NCBI GenBank assembly: GCA_017936025.1
Contig: JAGBGL010000058.1
Location: 1 to 22,207, forward strand
DNA from: Bacillota bacterium
GTDB taxonomy: Bacteria; Bacillota; Clostridia; Peptostreptococcales; Anaerovoracaceae
Length of the DNA stretch: 22,207 nucleotides
Direction of reading: 5' to 3'
Of this stretch, positions 8,145 through 15,116 are shown one piece after another. Made by a program: the position numbers and the translations under genes. The first letter of the stretch is position 1. Every line of letters begins with the position of its first letter. The notes below the pieces were generated by a model. The model was not told where the DNA came from. It did no database searches and saw only the letters and a program-made list of their open reading frames with translations.

Positions 8145-9578
8145 ATGGCAAAATTACTGAATGAATTTGATTATGCCGCTGTCCACGCGCAGGCAGAGTA
8201 TCTTCTGAATAACAGAAAAAGACTGAAAAAAAGTGCGATAGACAGATATATGAACTATTTTGAAACAAAATGTGCAGGTTCAAAAGCTGAAATGGAAAAA
8301 GCTAAGCAGGTAATTCCGGGAGGGATACAGCATAATCTGGCTAACAACCATCCTTTCCAGCTGGCTATTGAAAAGGCTGACGGCCCATATCTTTATGATG
8401 TGGACGGTAACAGATATATCGACTTTCTCTGCGCGGGCGGCCCTACGATTCTTGGCAACAATTATCCGGCGGTAAGGGAAGCGGCAGTGAAACAGATCAC
8501 TGAAAACGGTTCTGTTTCCGGTCTCTACAGTCCATACGAAAGAGAACTGGCAGAACTGATTAAAAAACATATGCCGGGCATCGAGATGTTCAGAGCACTG
8601 GCTTCCGGAACAGAAGCTGATATAATCGCGATCCGTCTCGCAAGAGCATATACAGGCAAAAAACATATCATAAGATTTTCCGGCGGATATCACGGATGGT
8701 CCGATCAGCTGGTATATAATGATAACGGCAAGAGAAATACTATGAAAAACGGTATCCCTACGGACTGCTTCCAGAACACACATGCTGTTCCTATCAATGA
8801 TATCGAAGCACTGGAAGCTGAGATCCTCAAATGGCAGGATGACGGCGGAGTTGCAGCATTCATGATGGAAGCTGTAGGACAGGACAGCGGTACTATCCCG
8901 ACAACTAAGGAATACCATAAAGCAGCCAGAGAACTGTGTGACAAATACGATATGCTTCTGATATATGACGAAGTTGTAACTGCATTCCGTCTCGGAATGG
9001 GCGGTGCACAGGCGATTTTCGGAACTAAACCTGACCTTACAGTTTTCGGTAAGATCATCGGCGGCGGTTTCGGTAACTCCGGCGGTATCGGCGGAAGAAA
9101 AGAAATCATGGAAATGTTGGCGGCAGGAATCTCTGCAGAAAGCGAAACTAAAGTAAAAGTAGGCGGAACAATGACTGCGAACCCGCTGACAACACTGGCA
9201 GGCATCACAGTTATCAATGAACTGGAAACTAAAAATGTTCATGCAGAACTGGATAAGGTTTCCGATTACTTCATGAGAGGACTGGCAGATATCTCGGAAC
9301 GATACGACGTTCCTGCAGTGCTGTTCCATCACTCATCCATACTGCATATAGATGTCAGCGGACTGGCTCACGTTCCGTATTTCGTGAAAGAAAGCGATCC
9401 GAAATACTGGGATCACATGCTGGCTGCATATACAAGATACCTCGAATTCTCGATGGCACTGGCTGCAGAAGGTCTTATCATCGCCAATGGCGGTAAAACT
9501 TACTTCCCATATGCAGCTATCGATATCGTAGATGATGCACTGGATGTATATGAACGAGTATTTAAAGAATTTGAATAA
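8145..9578 (+). CDS. Class III PLP aminotransferase, GSA-aminomutase-like (copy 1)
   Basis: The 477-residue enzyme has the fold-type I class III aminotransferase core and is closest in pattern to glutamate-1-semialdehyde 2,1-aminomutase (GSAM). Visible cofactor motifs are SGTEA (154-158, phosphate binding), GGYHG (180-184, ring stacking), YDEV with Asp275 (pyridine nitrogen) and the catalytic lysine K303 in 'FGKIIGGG'. True GSAM has 'PGGVNSPVR' near the N-terminus, whose arginine holds the substrate carboxylate. Here the same place reads PGGIQHNLA, so the substrate is probably not glutamate semialdehyde. No heme-pathway gene is nearby. GAAGG lies 8 bases before the ATG. It sits 19 bp after the symporter gene. 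Transaminase or aminomutase activity on an amino sugar-like compound is an inference. Confidence 0.88.
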   Translation: MAKLLNEFDYAAVHAQAEYLLNNRKRLKKSAIDRYMNYFETKCAGSKAEMEKAKQVIPGGIQHNLANNHPFQLAIEKADGPYLYDVDGNRYIDFLCAGGPTILGNNYPAVREAAVKQITENGSVSGLYSPYERELAELIKKHMPGIEMFRALASGTEADIIAIRLARAYTGKKHIIRFSGGYHGWSDQLVYNDNGKRNTMKNGIPTDCFQNTHAVPINDIEALEAEILKWQDDGGVAAFMMEAVGQDSGTIPTTKEYHKAARELCDKYDMLLIYDEVVTAFRLGMGGAQAIFGTKPDLTVFGKIIGGGFGNSGGIGGRKEIMEMLAAGISAESETKVKVGGTMTANPLTTLAGITVINELETKNVHAELDKVSDYFMRGLADISERYDVPAVLFHHSSILHIDVSGLAHVPYFVKESDPKYWDHMLAAYTRYLEFSMALAAEGLIIANGGKTYFPYAAIDIVDDALDVYERVFKEFE

Positions 9579-9622
9579 TATAAACAAATAATTGGATTTA
9601 CTGATTTAGGGAGGCGTTAAAA

Positions 9623-10216
9623 ATGGTGGAATCCAGAAGAGAAGCAAACAAACGTAAGAGCAGGCAGAAAATTTTAAAAGCTTCAAGACGACTATTTAAG
9701 GAAAAGGGCTACGAGAACACCATGATCGAAGATGTGGCTAACAGAGCTGAAATCTCAAAAGCAACACTGTACAATTATTTTCCGAATAAAGAAAGTCTTC
9801 TTGTAGGAACTATGGACGATGTGGCATATTCATTTAAAAAATTCATTGATGGAATGGATAAAAACATGCCGATAGATGACAGGATCAGAAAAGCTATGAC
9901 TTTTCTGATTCTTGACAGCATTCCTTTTATAAGTGTCAGCAGAAGAATTCTTTTCCTGAATGCATACAGCGGAAGCCCGATGTATGGAAAAATCAATGCA
10001 GTAGAAGATATATTTGCTGAACTTGCAGAAGAAGCTAAAGAAGCTGATGTTTTTTCTAAAGAGGTAGAAACGAAAGAGATTGTTGACCAGCTGGTTGGGG
10101 TGTATCTGATTTCCCAGTTCCAGTGGATGGATCTGGAAGAAATCACAGAAGAAGAATGTGTCAGAAGAGTTAATCATCTGATGGATCTGATGCTGGCAGC
10201 ATGCTATAGTAAATAA
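9623..10216 (+). CDS. TetR/AcrR family transcriptional regulator
   Basis: The 197-residue protein starts with a classic TetR DNA-binding domain: 'KILKASRRLFKEKGYENTMIEDVANRAEISKATLYNYFPNKESL' covers about residues 16-58 (quoted only in part here as 'RLFKEKGYENTMIEDVA' and 'ISKATLYNYFPNKESLL'). The remainder is a helical ligand-binding and dimerisation domain with no recognisable specificity motif. GGGAGG lies about 8 bases before the ATG. It is encoded between the two GSAM-like enzymes on the same strand, so it is most likely a local repressor that is relieved by a pathway substrate or intermediate. Its operator was not identified with confidence. Confidence 0.92.
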   Translation: MVESRREANKRKSRQKILKASRRLFKEKGYENTMIEDVANRAEISKATLYNYFPNKESLLVGTMDDVAYSFKKFIDGMDKNMPIDDRIRKAMTFLILDSIPFISVSRRILFLNAYSGSPMYGKINAVEDIFAELAEEAKEADVFSKEVETKEIVDQLVGVYLISQFQWMDLEEITEEECVRRVNHLMDLMLAACYSK

Positions 10217-10238
10217 TTCAAAAGAGAGGTATAAAACT

Positions 10239-10307
10239 ATGGAACAGAAATTTTCAATTTCAAAATATCCGGACGCAACGGCTATAAATAAAAGCTGGAT
10301 GCACTGA
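10239..10307 (+). other. Out-of-frame native N-terminus of the second GSAM-like enzyme
   Basis: An ATG at 10239 is preceded at good distance by AGAGAGG (10222-10228) and opens a frame that ends at TGA 10305-10307 after 22 codons. Restoring a single A in the A-run at 10290-10293 would make this frame continue into the following aminotransferase, giving 'NKKLDALKEMPIYSVKP' across the join. The repaired protein would have about 47 residues before the shared Cys of 'KKCAKSK', close to the 42 before 'TKCAGSK' in the paralogue. This is why I regard it as the original start and the present state as a one-base deletion or a sequencing error. Confidence 0.65.
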
Positions 10308-10312
10308 AGGAA

Positions 10313-11713
10313 ATGCCTATATATTCTGTAAAACCGGAAGTACTGAAGGAAATCGAAGCGGAGTATTTCGATAAGAAATGTGCAAAGTCAAAGAAAATGG
10401 TAGATGAAGCCAAAATGTATATCCCGGGCGGAGTGCAGCATAATCTGGCCTTCAATCATCCGTTCCCTCTGGCTATCGAAAAGGCAGAAGGCGCATATCT
10501 GTATGATGTTGACGGAAACAGGTATTATGACTTCCTGCAGGCCGGAGGTCCTATAGTGCTGGGAAGTAACCCTGAACCTGTAAGAAATAAAGTAATAGAG
10601 TTACTCAGTAATGGAGGTCCTTCAACAGGACTGTTCCACGAATATGAGTATAAGCTGGCAAAGAAAATCAGCGACTGCGTACCGTCAGTAGATATGTTCA
10701 GAATGATGGGCTCCGGTAATGAAGCTGTTATGGGAGCAACAAGAATCGCGAGACTCGCAACTAAAAACAAGAGAATCGTTAAAATGGGCGGAGCATACCA
10801 CGGATGGAACGATCAGCTGGCATACAGTATCCGTATCCCGGGTTCAAGATGGACTCAGGCCAACGGAGTGCCTAAAAAATTCATGAGCCTGACTGATGAA
10901 TTCTTCCCTAATGATCTTGCTGATCTGGAAAGAGTTCTGAAAGCAAACACTAAAAAGGGCGGTACAGCTGCGGTATTCCTCGAAGCAATCGGACCTGAAA
11001 GCGGCACAAGACCTGTAGATTACCATTTTCCAAAAGGCGTACAGGATCTCTGCCGCAAATACGGAGCATTATTTGTAATCGATGAAGTAGTAACTGGCTT
11101 CCGTATTGGAATGTCCGGGGCTCAGGGCTATTACGGACTGGATCCTGACCTGACTATTTTCGGTAAAGTAATTACAGGAGGATATCCGGGTGCAGGCGGT
11201 ATCGGAGGAAAAGCTGAATACATGCAGTATCTGGGAGCAGGCGTAGGCGGAAGCACTAAAGTTAAAAAAGCTCTTGTCGGAGGAACTATGGCAGCAGCTC
11301 CAATCAGCTGTGTTGCAGGCTACTATACATTATGCGAAATCGAAAAAACAGGAGCTATTGAAAAAGCCGGTAAGATGGCAGATAGACTGGTTGCCGGTCT
11401 GAATACTCTGATAGATAAATATGAGCTTCCATTCGTAGCATTCAATCAGGGCTCTGTTGCACATCTTGATACAACAGGCTGTATGCAGTATTACATCGAC
11501 TGGTCAAAACCATGGCAGATCCCTAATGTTCTCAGCCAGACTTCCGCAAGAAAGAAGGAAATGGAGCACATAGGAGCTGCTTATACCGCAGAAGGCATCA
11601 TTACACTTGCAGGCAACAGAATCTATACAAGTGCAGCATATGACGAAGCAATGATCGATGATGTACTGACTAGATTCGACAGAGTATTTGCGAACTGCGA
11701 ACAGTTAAAATAG
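10313..11713 (+). CDS. Class III PLP aminotransferase, GSA-aminomutase-like (copy 2)
   Basis: This 466-residue frame is a clear paralogue of the enzyme at 8145. Shared stretches include 'PGGVQHNLAFNHPF', 'YLYDVDGNRYYDFL', GGAYHG, 'IDEVVTGFRIGM' and 'GGIGGK'. The catalytic lysine is K285 in 'FGKVITGG' and the pyridine-binding residue is Asp257. The phosphate-binding motif reads SGNEA (134-138) instead of SGTEA. As in the first copy, the GSAM 'NSPVR' substrate motif is replaced by QHNLA. The ATG at 10313 has AAGGAA directly against it and no proper spacing, so initiation here would need re-initiation after the short frame ending at 10307. The original start was probably 10239, lost to a one-base shift. 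The rest of the frame is intact, so selection may still act on it. The aldolase follows after 9 bases. Confidence 0.85.
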   Translation: MPIYSVKPEVLKEIEAEYFDKKCAKSKKMVDEAKMYIPGGVQHNLAFNHPFPLAIEKAEGAYLYDVDGNRYYDFLQAGGPIVLGSNPEPVRNKVIELLSNGGPSTGLFHEYEYKLAKKISDCVPSVDMFRMMGSGNEAVMGATRIARLATKNKRIVKMGGAYHGWNDQLAYSIRIPGSRWTQANGVPKKFMSLTDEFFPNDLADLERVLKANTKKGGTAAVFLEAIGPESGTRPVDYHFPKGVQDLCRKYGALFVIDEVVTGFRIGMSGAQGYYGLDPDLTIFGKVITGGYPGAGGIGGKAEYMQYLGAGVGGSTKVKKALVGGTMAAAPISCVAGYYTLCEIEKTGAIEKAGKMADRLVAGLNTLIDKYELPFVAFNQGSVAHLDTTGCMQYYIDWSKPWQIPNVLSQTSARKKEMEHIGAAYTAEGIITLAGNRIYTSAAYDEAMIDDVLTRFDRVFANCEQLK

Positions 11714-11722
11714 GAGATAACT

Positions 11723-12676
11723 ATGGATGTTTTAAAATTAAAAGAACAGGTTGTTCAGGCGGGAAAAGAACTGTCCACATCCGGACTTATTGCAAGAACA
11801 TGGGGAAATGTGAGTGCCCGCACAGGAGAAAATGAATTTGCAATCACAGCCAGCGGCAGAAGCTATATGACTCTTACTACTGATGAAGTAGTACAGATAA
11901 ATATGGAAGATCTCAGCTACGAAGGAGATGTGAAACCATCTTCCGAAAATAAGCTTCATAACGAAATCTACAAGCTGAGAGATGATGTCGGATTCGTTAT
12001 TCATACACATCAGAGCAATGCCTCTGCAGTTGCAGCTATGGGTCTAAAGAGCATCAGTCTTCCTGAATACTATCCGGGCGTAGGACGTCAGCTGATATGT
12101 GCAGATTATGGTCTTCCCGGAAGTAAAAAACTCTGTAAAAATACTGTGGCGGCAGTTGCGGAAGCATACGGAAATGCAGTAATCATGAGTAATCACGGAG
12201 CAATCTGCTACGGAAAAGATTACGAGGAAGCATTTGAAATCGCGCATACACTTGAAAAAGCATGCGGAGACTACCTGAAAGATATCGGTGTTGAACCTGC
12301 TGATCCTGAAAAGAGTTACTATGACGGTGACCTGTGGAACAACAGTCCTGTGATCATGAAATTCATGGAAGTCAGAAATGTATTAAAGCCTTATCTGGAT
12401 GATTTTGCTCAGCTGGTCGGCACGAAGCTGGAAGTAGTGGATGACGACGAAGCTGTCATTCAGAAAGCTATAGATGAAGGCAGACCGCTGCTGGTAAGAG
12501 GCAGAGGCGCATTATGCGCTGCAGAAGTAGAAAGCGACAAGGAAGCGATTTCTCTTGTCATAGAAAAAAACTGCAGAGCAGCACTGGCAGCACTGGGCAG
12601 CAAGCCTATCAATCCTATAGAAAGCTTTCTGATGAGACAATTTTATCTGAAAAAGTATTCCAAACGCAGCAAATAG
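11723..12676 (+). CDS. Class II aldolase/adducin family protein with C-terminal extension
   Basis: Residues 1-200 form the zinc-dependent class II aldolase (FucA/AraD) fold. The metal and catalytic residues line up with L-fuculose-1-phosphate aldolase: 'TWGNVSAR' (26-33), Glu75 in 'KPSSENKLH', His94 and His96 in 'HTHQ', and His158 in 'SNHGA'. Such enzymes cleave a phosphorylated ketose to a 3-carbon phosphate and an aldehyde, or act as epimerases. The protein is 317 residues, about 100 longer than FucA. The extra part includes 'LLVRGRGALCAAEVESDKEA', which resembles a second partial aldolase-like segment. AGGAG precedes the ATG. It lies 9 bp after the second aminotransferase and 9 bp before the kinase, so it likely acts on the kinase product. 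Confidence 0.88.
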   Translation: MDVLKLKEQVVQAGKELSTSGLIARTWGNVSARTGENEFAITASGRSYMTLTTDEVVQINMEDLSYEGDVKPSSENKLHNEIYKLRDDVGFVIHTHQSNASAVAAMGLKSISLPEYYPGVGRQLICADYGLPGSKKLCKNTVAAVAEAYGNAVIMSNHGAICYGKDYEEAFEIAHTLEKACGDYLKDIGVEPADPEKSYYDGDLWNNSPVIMKFMEVRNVLKPYLDDFAQLVGTKLEVVDDDEAVIQKAIDEGRPLLVRGRGALCAAEVESDKEAISLVIEKNCRAALAALGSKPINPIESFLMRQFYLKKYSKRSK

Positions 12677-12685
12677 GAGGCAGAC

Positions 12686-14230
12686 ATGTATGTAATTGCG
12701 TATGATATCGGTACAACCGGATTAAAAACATGCCTGTTCGAAATTACTGAAGAAAAAAGAATCAATCTTGTTGCAGATGCTTCTGAGGGGTATGATCTTT
12801 ATACACTTCCTAATGGCGGCTCTGAACAGGACCCGCAGCAGTGGTGGGATGCTATGTGCAATACTACCCGAAAGCTGCTTCAGGAAACAGGTATACCAAA
12901 AGAAAATATAAAAGGTATATCTTTCTGTGCACAGATGCAGGCTGTTGTCCTTGTTGACAAAGACGGAAATCACCTGATGAATTCTATGGGATACATGGAC
13001 ACACGAGGAACAGAACAGATCGATAAGCTGATGTACAGCGGTTTTAAAATCGCTGGTTTAAATGCGTGGAAGCTGCTGCGTTCACTGCAGATAACGAAAG
13101 CTGTTTCAGGAAGTGTAAAGGACCCGGTGTTCAAGTACCGCTGGGTAGCTGACAATGATCCGGAACTGTTTTCTAAGGTCTACAAATGGCTGGATGTAAA
13201 AGATTATCTTGTGATGAGAGCAACAGGAAAATTTACGATGTCCAGAGACAGTGCTTTTTCAACTATGCTGTTTGATTCAAGACCCGGTAAGGAGTGCTTC
13301 AGTGCAGAAGTCTGCAGGATGATGGACGTAAATATCGATCATCTTCCTGAAGTAGTCCAGTCGACAGATAATGTCGGCGGAATGACTGCAAAGGCAGCCG
13401 GAGAGCTGGGGCTCGCAGAAGGTACTCCTGTTTTCTCAGGAGGAGGAGATGCCACTCTCATAGGCGTCGGTGCCGGAGCAAGCCGGATAGGAGATACTCA
13501 TATTTATATGGGCACTTCCGGATGGGTAACTACGGTCATCGCTGAGCAGAAGCTGGATATTACGACGATGATAGCTTCGCCGATAGGACCGAGCAATAAA
13601 TCGTACAACTGTTTTGCAGAACTTGAAACAGCAGGCAAATGTCTGGACTGGGCAAGAGGCAGTGTCGGAATAGAATCAAAGGACGATCCGTTTGATCTGA
13701 TAAACGAGAGAATCAAGGATGTACCTGCAGGAAGTAACGGTGTAATGTTCACACCATGGCTTCACGGGAACAGAAATCCGTTCGAGGACCCTAATGCACG
13801 TGGAATGTTCTTCAACATGGGACTGGAAACAAGTGCGGAAGATATGATCCATGCAGTAATCGAAGGTGTATGTCTGCACCTCAGATGGCAGGCAGAAGCC
13901 ATGTCGAAGCTGACACCGATATCTGATCCGGTAAGATTCGTCGGCGGCGGTGCACGTTCCGCTGTGACGTGTCAGATACTGGCTGATGTGCTCGGAAAGA
14001 AAGTAGAGACAGTGGACAGCCCTCATAATGTCGGATCTGTAGGGGCTGCAGCAGTAATTGCAACAGGTCTGGGTATATTTGAATATATCGAAGATATCAA
14101 TGAAAGTATTCCTGCTACGGCTACATATTATCCAAGAAAAGAAAATACAGAAGTATATGACAAATTGTTCGGTATTTTCCAGAATTTATACAAAGCAAAT
14201 AAAAAGAATTTCTTCAATCTTAATGCATAG
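12686..14230 (+). CDS. FGGY family carbohydrate kinase
   Basis: The 514-residue protein is a two-domain ASKHA-fold kinase of the FGGY family, most like xylulokinases in length and motifs. 'YVIAYDIGTTGLKTCLFE' (2-19) is the phosphate-1 motif. 'GISFCAQMQAVVLVDKDG' and 'YMDTRGTEQ' follow in the sugar-binding domain. 'FSGGGDATLIGVGAG' holds the probable catalytic Asp255. 'YMGTSGWVTTV' and 'FVGGGARSAVTCQILADVLG' are the phosphate-2 and adenosine motifs. FGGY enzymes phosphorylate ketoses, polyols and related compounds with ATP. The substrate cannot be read from sequence. AGGAGG lies 6 bases before the ATG. It is the last gene of the operon and probably makes the phosphorylated substrate for the aldolase encoded just upstream. 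Confidence 0.92.
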   Translation: MYVIAYDIGTTGLKTCLFEITEEKRINLVADASEGYDLYTLPNGGSEQDPQQWWDAMCNTTRKLLQETGIPKENIKGISFCAQMQAVVLVDKDGNHLMNSMGYMDTRGTEQIDKLMYSGFKIAGLNAWKLLRSLQITKAVSGSVKDPVFKYRWVADNDPELFSKVYKWLDVKDYLVMRATGKFTMSRDSAFSTMLFDSRPGKECFSAEVCRMMDVNIDHLPEVVQSTDNVGGMTAKAAGELGLAEGTPVFSGGGDATLIGVGAGASRIGDTHIYMGTSGWVTTVIAEQKLDITTMIASPIGPSNKSYNCFAELETAGKCLDWARGSVGIESKDDPFDLINERIKDVPAGSNGVMFTPWLHGNRNPFEDPNARGMFFNMGLETSAEDMIHAVIEGVCLHLRWQAEAMSKLTPISDPVRFVGGGARSAVTCQILADVLGKKVETVDSPHNVGSVGAAAVIATGLGIFEYIEDINESIPATATYYPRKENTEVYDKLFGIFQNLYKANKKNFFNLNA

Positions 14231-14242
14231 GAATTGGACGAG

Positions 14243-14278
14243 TCACCGCCCGGTATAATTTACGGGTGGTGATTTTTT
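14243..14278 (+). terminator. Terminator hairpin that also contains the next gene's Shine-Dalgarno
   Basis: TCACCGCCCG (14243-14252) pairs with CGGGTGGTGA (14263-14272) with one G-T pair and a 10-base loop, and six T follow (14273-14278). It would end the catabolic operon. The right arm GGGTGGTGAT matches 8 of 10 bases of the full Shine-Dalgarno AGGAGGTGAT, at the right distance from the ATG at 14279. The loop contains TATAAT (14254-14259). Confidence 0.8.
14254..14259 (+). promoter_or_regulatory. Possible -10 element inside the hairpin loop
   Basis: TATAAT at 14254-14259 could drive the deacetylase gene with a start near 14266, inside the right arm, giving an mRNA without the left arm. The best -35 candidate, TTGGAC (14234-14239), is only 14 bases away, which is short, so this is tentative. 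Confidence 0.35.
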
Positions 14279-15100
14279 ATGATTATTATATTGAAGCGGA
14301 AGAGGCTGGCAGTGCTGGGACTGATAATCCTGGCGCATATCATAGCTTTGGCTGCCTTTTTTTTCATCACACATGATAAAGCTGTATCGACATCAGGAGA
14401 CGGAGGCTGGGGGCTCAGTTTTCAAAAGGCGGGGCAGCCGCCGGTCGCTAATGCAACAGCAGAGGAACTGGCACAGTACAACGCGTATTACAGAAAAGAT
14501 ACTGATGAAAAGATACTGTATCTGACTTTTGATGCAGGTTATGAGAACGGATACACTGAAAAGATACTTGATGTTCTGAAAAAGCAGGAAGTGCCTGCAG
14601 CATTTTTCCTTGTAGGAAACTATATAGAATCAGAGCCTGATATAGTAAAACGGATGGTTAAGGAAGGCCATATAGTAGGTAATCATACATACAGCCATCC
14701 TGATATGTCGATGATTTCATCTGAAGAAACATTCAGAGAAGAACTTGAAAAACTGGAAGCGATTTATACGGAAACTACAGGCAGGACAATGAAAAAATTC
14801 TACCGGCCGCCACAGGGCAGATACAGTGAAGAAAATCTTAAGATGGCTTGTGAAATGGGATATACAACTGTGTTCTGGTCGCTGGCCTATGTTGACTGGT
14901 ATGAAAACCAGCAGCCGTCAAGGGATGAAGCCTTCAGGAAAATGATTCCGCGTGCTCATCCGGGAGCGGTTATACTGCTTCACAGCACTTCGAAAACAAA
15001 TTCAGAAGTTCTGGATGAACTGATAAGTAAGTGGAAGGAAATGGGGTATAAATTCAGACCTCTGGATGACCTCCTGAAAACAGAAAAGGTACGGAAGTGA
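14279..15100 (+). CDS. PdaA-like polysaccharide (peptidoglycan) deacetylase
   Basis: The 273-residue protein has a basic N-terminus and one hydrophobic helix (about 9-30), a signal peptide or membrane anchor, then a linker and a NodB-type deacetylase domain from about residue 78. Motif 1 is 'LTFDAGYENGYT' with Asp85 as likely base. The second motif-1 aspartate of other deacetylases is replaced by Ala, in line with PdaA, where it is Asn. Motif 2 is 'NHTYSHP' (His136, His140), motif 3 'RPPQGRYS', and motif 5 'LLHSTS' (His235). PdaA removes the acetyl group from muramic acid so that the delta-lactam of spore cortex can form. This suggests, but does not prove, a spore-forming lineage. Its Shine-Dalgarno lies in the preceding terminator hairpin. 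Confidence 0.9.
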   Translation: MIIILKRKRLAVLGLIILAHIIALAAFFFITHDKAVSTSGDGGWGLSFQKAGQPPVANATAEELAQYNAYYRKDTDEKILYLTFDAGYENGYTEKILDVLKKQEVPAAFFLVGNYIESEPDIVKRMVKEGHIVGNHTYSHPDMSMISSEETFREELEKLEAIYTETTGRTMKKFYRPPQGRYSEENLKMACEMGYTTVFWSLAYVDWYENQQPSRDEAFRKMIPRAHPGAVILLHSTSKTNSEVLDELISKWKEMGYKFRPLDDLLKTEKVRK

Positions 15101-15111
15101 TTCCGTACCTT
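15086..15111. terminator. Bidirectional terminator between convergent genes
   Basis: AAGGTACGGAA (15086-15096) pairs perfectly with TTCCGTACCTT (15101-15111) around a GTGA loop, which holds the stop codon of the deacetylase gene. A four-A run on the left gives T's for the minus-strand transcript, and GCATTTT follows on the right. It serves both the deacetylase and the asparaginase genes. Confidence 0.8.
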
Positions 15112-15116
15112 GCATT

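Noticed and set aside
8280..9332. Long minus-strand open frame across the first PLP enzyme
   Set aside because: It is a shadow of the real gene, with no ribosome binding site and a composition rich in Cys, Ser and Phe unlike a normal protein.
8145..9578. Assignment as hemL (heme biosynthesis)
   Set aside because: The substrate-arginine motif is missing, two copies sit in a sugar operon, and no other heme gene is present.
10286..10294. Programmed -1 frameshift site
   Set aside because: The bases AAATAAAAG do not form a classic slippery heptamer and no clear stimulating hairpin follows; a plain one-base deletion explains the data better.
14519..14560. Loss of a catalytic aspartate in the deacetylase (TFDAG instead of TFDDG)
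   Set aside because: PdaA-type enzymes also lack the second aspartate (TFDNG), and the other motifs are intact, so it is probably active.
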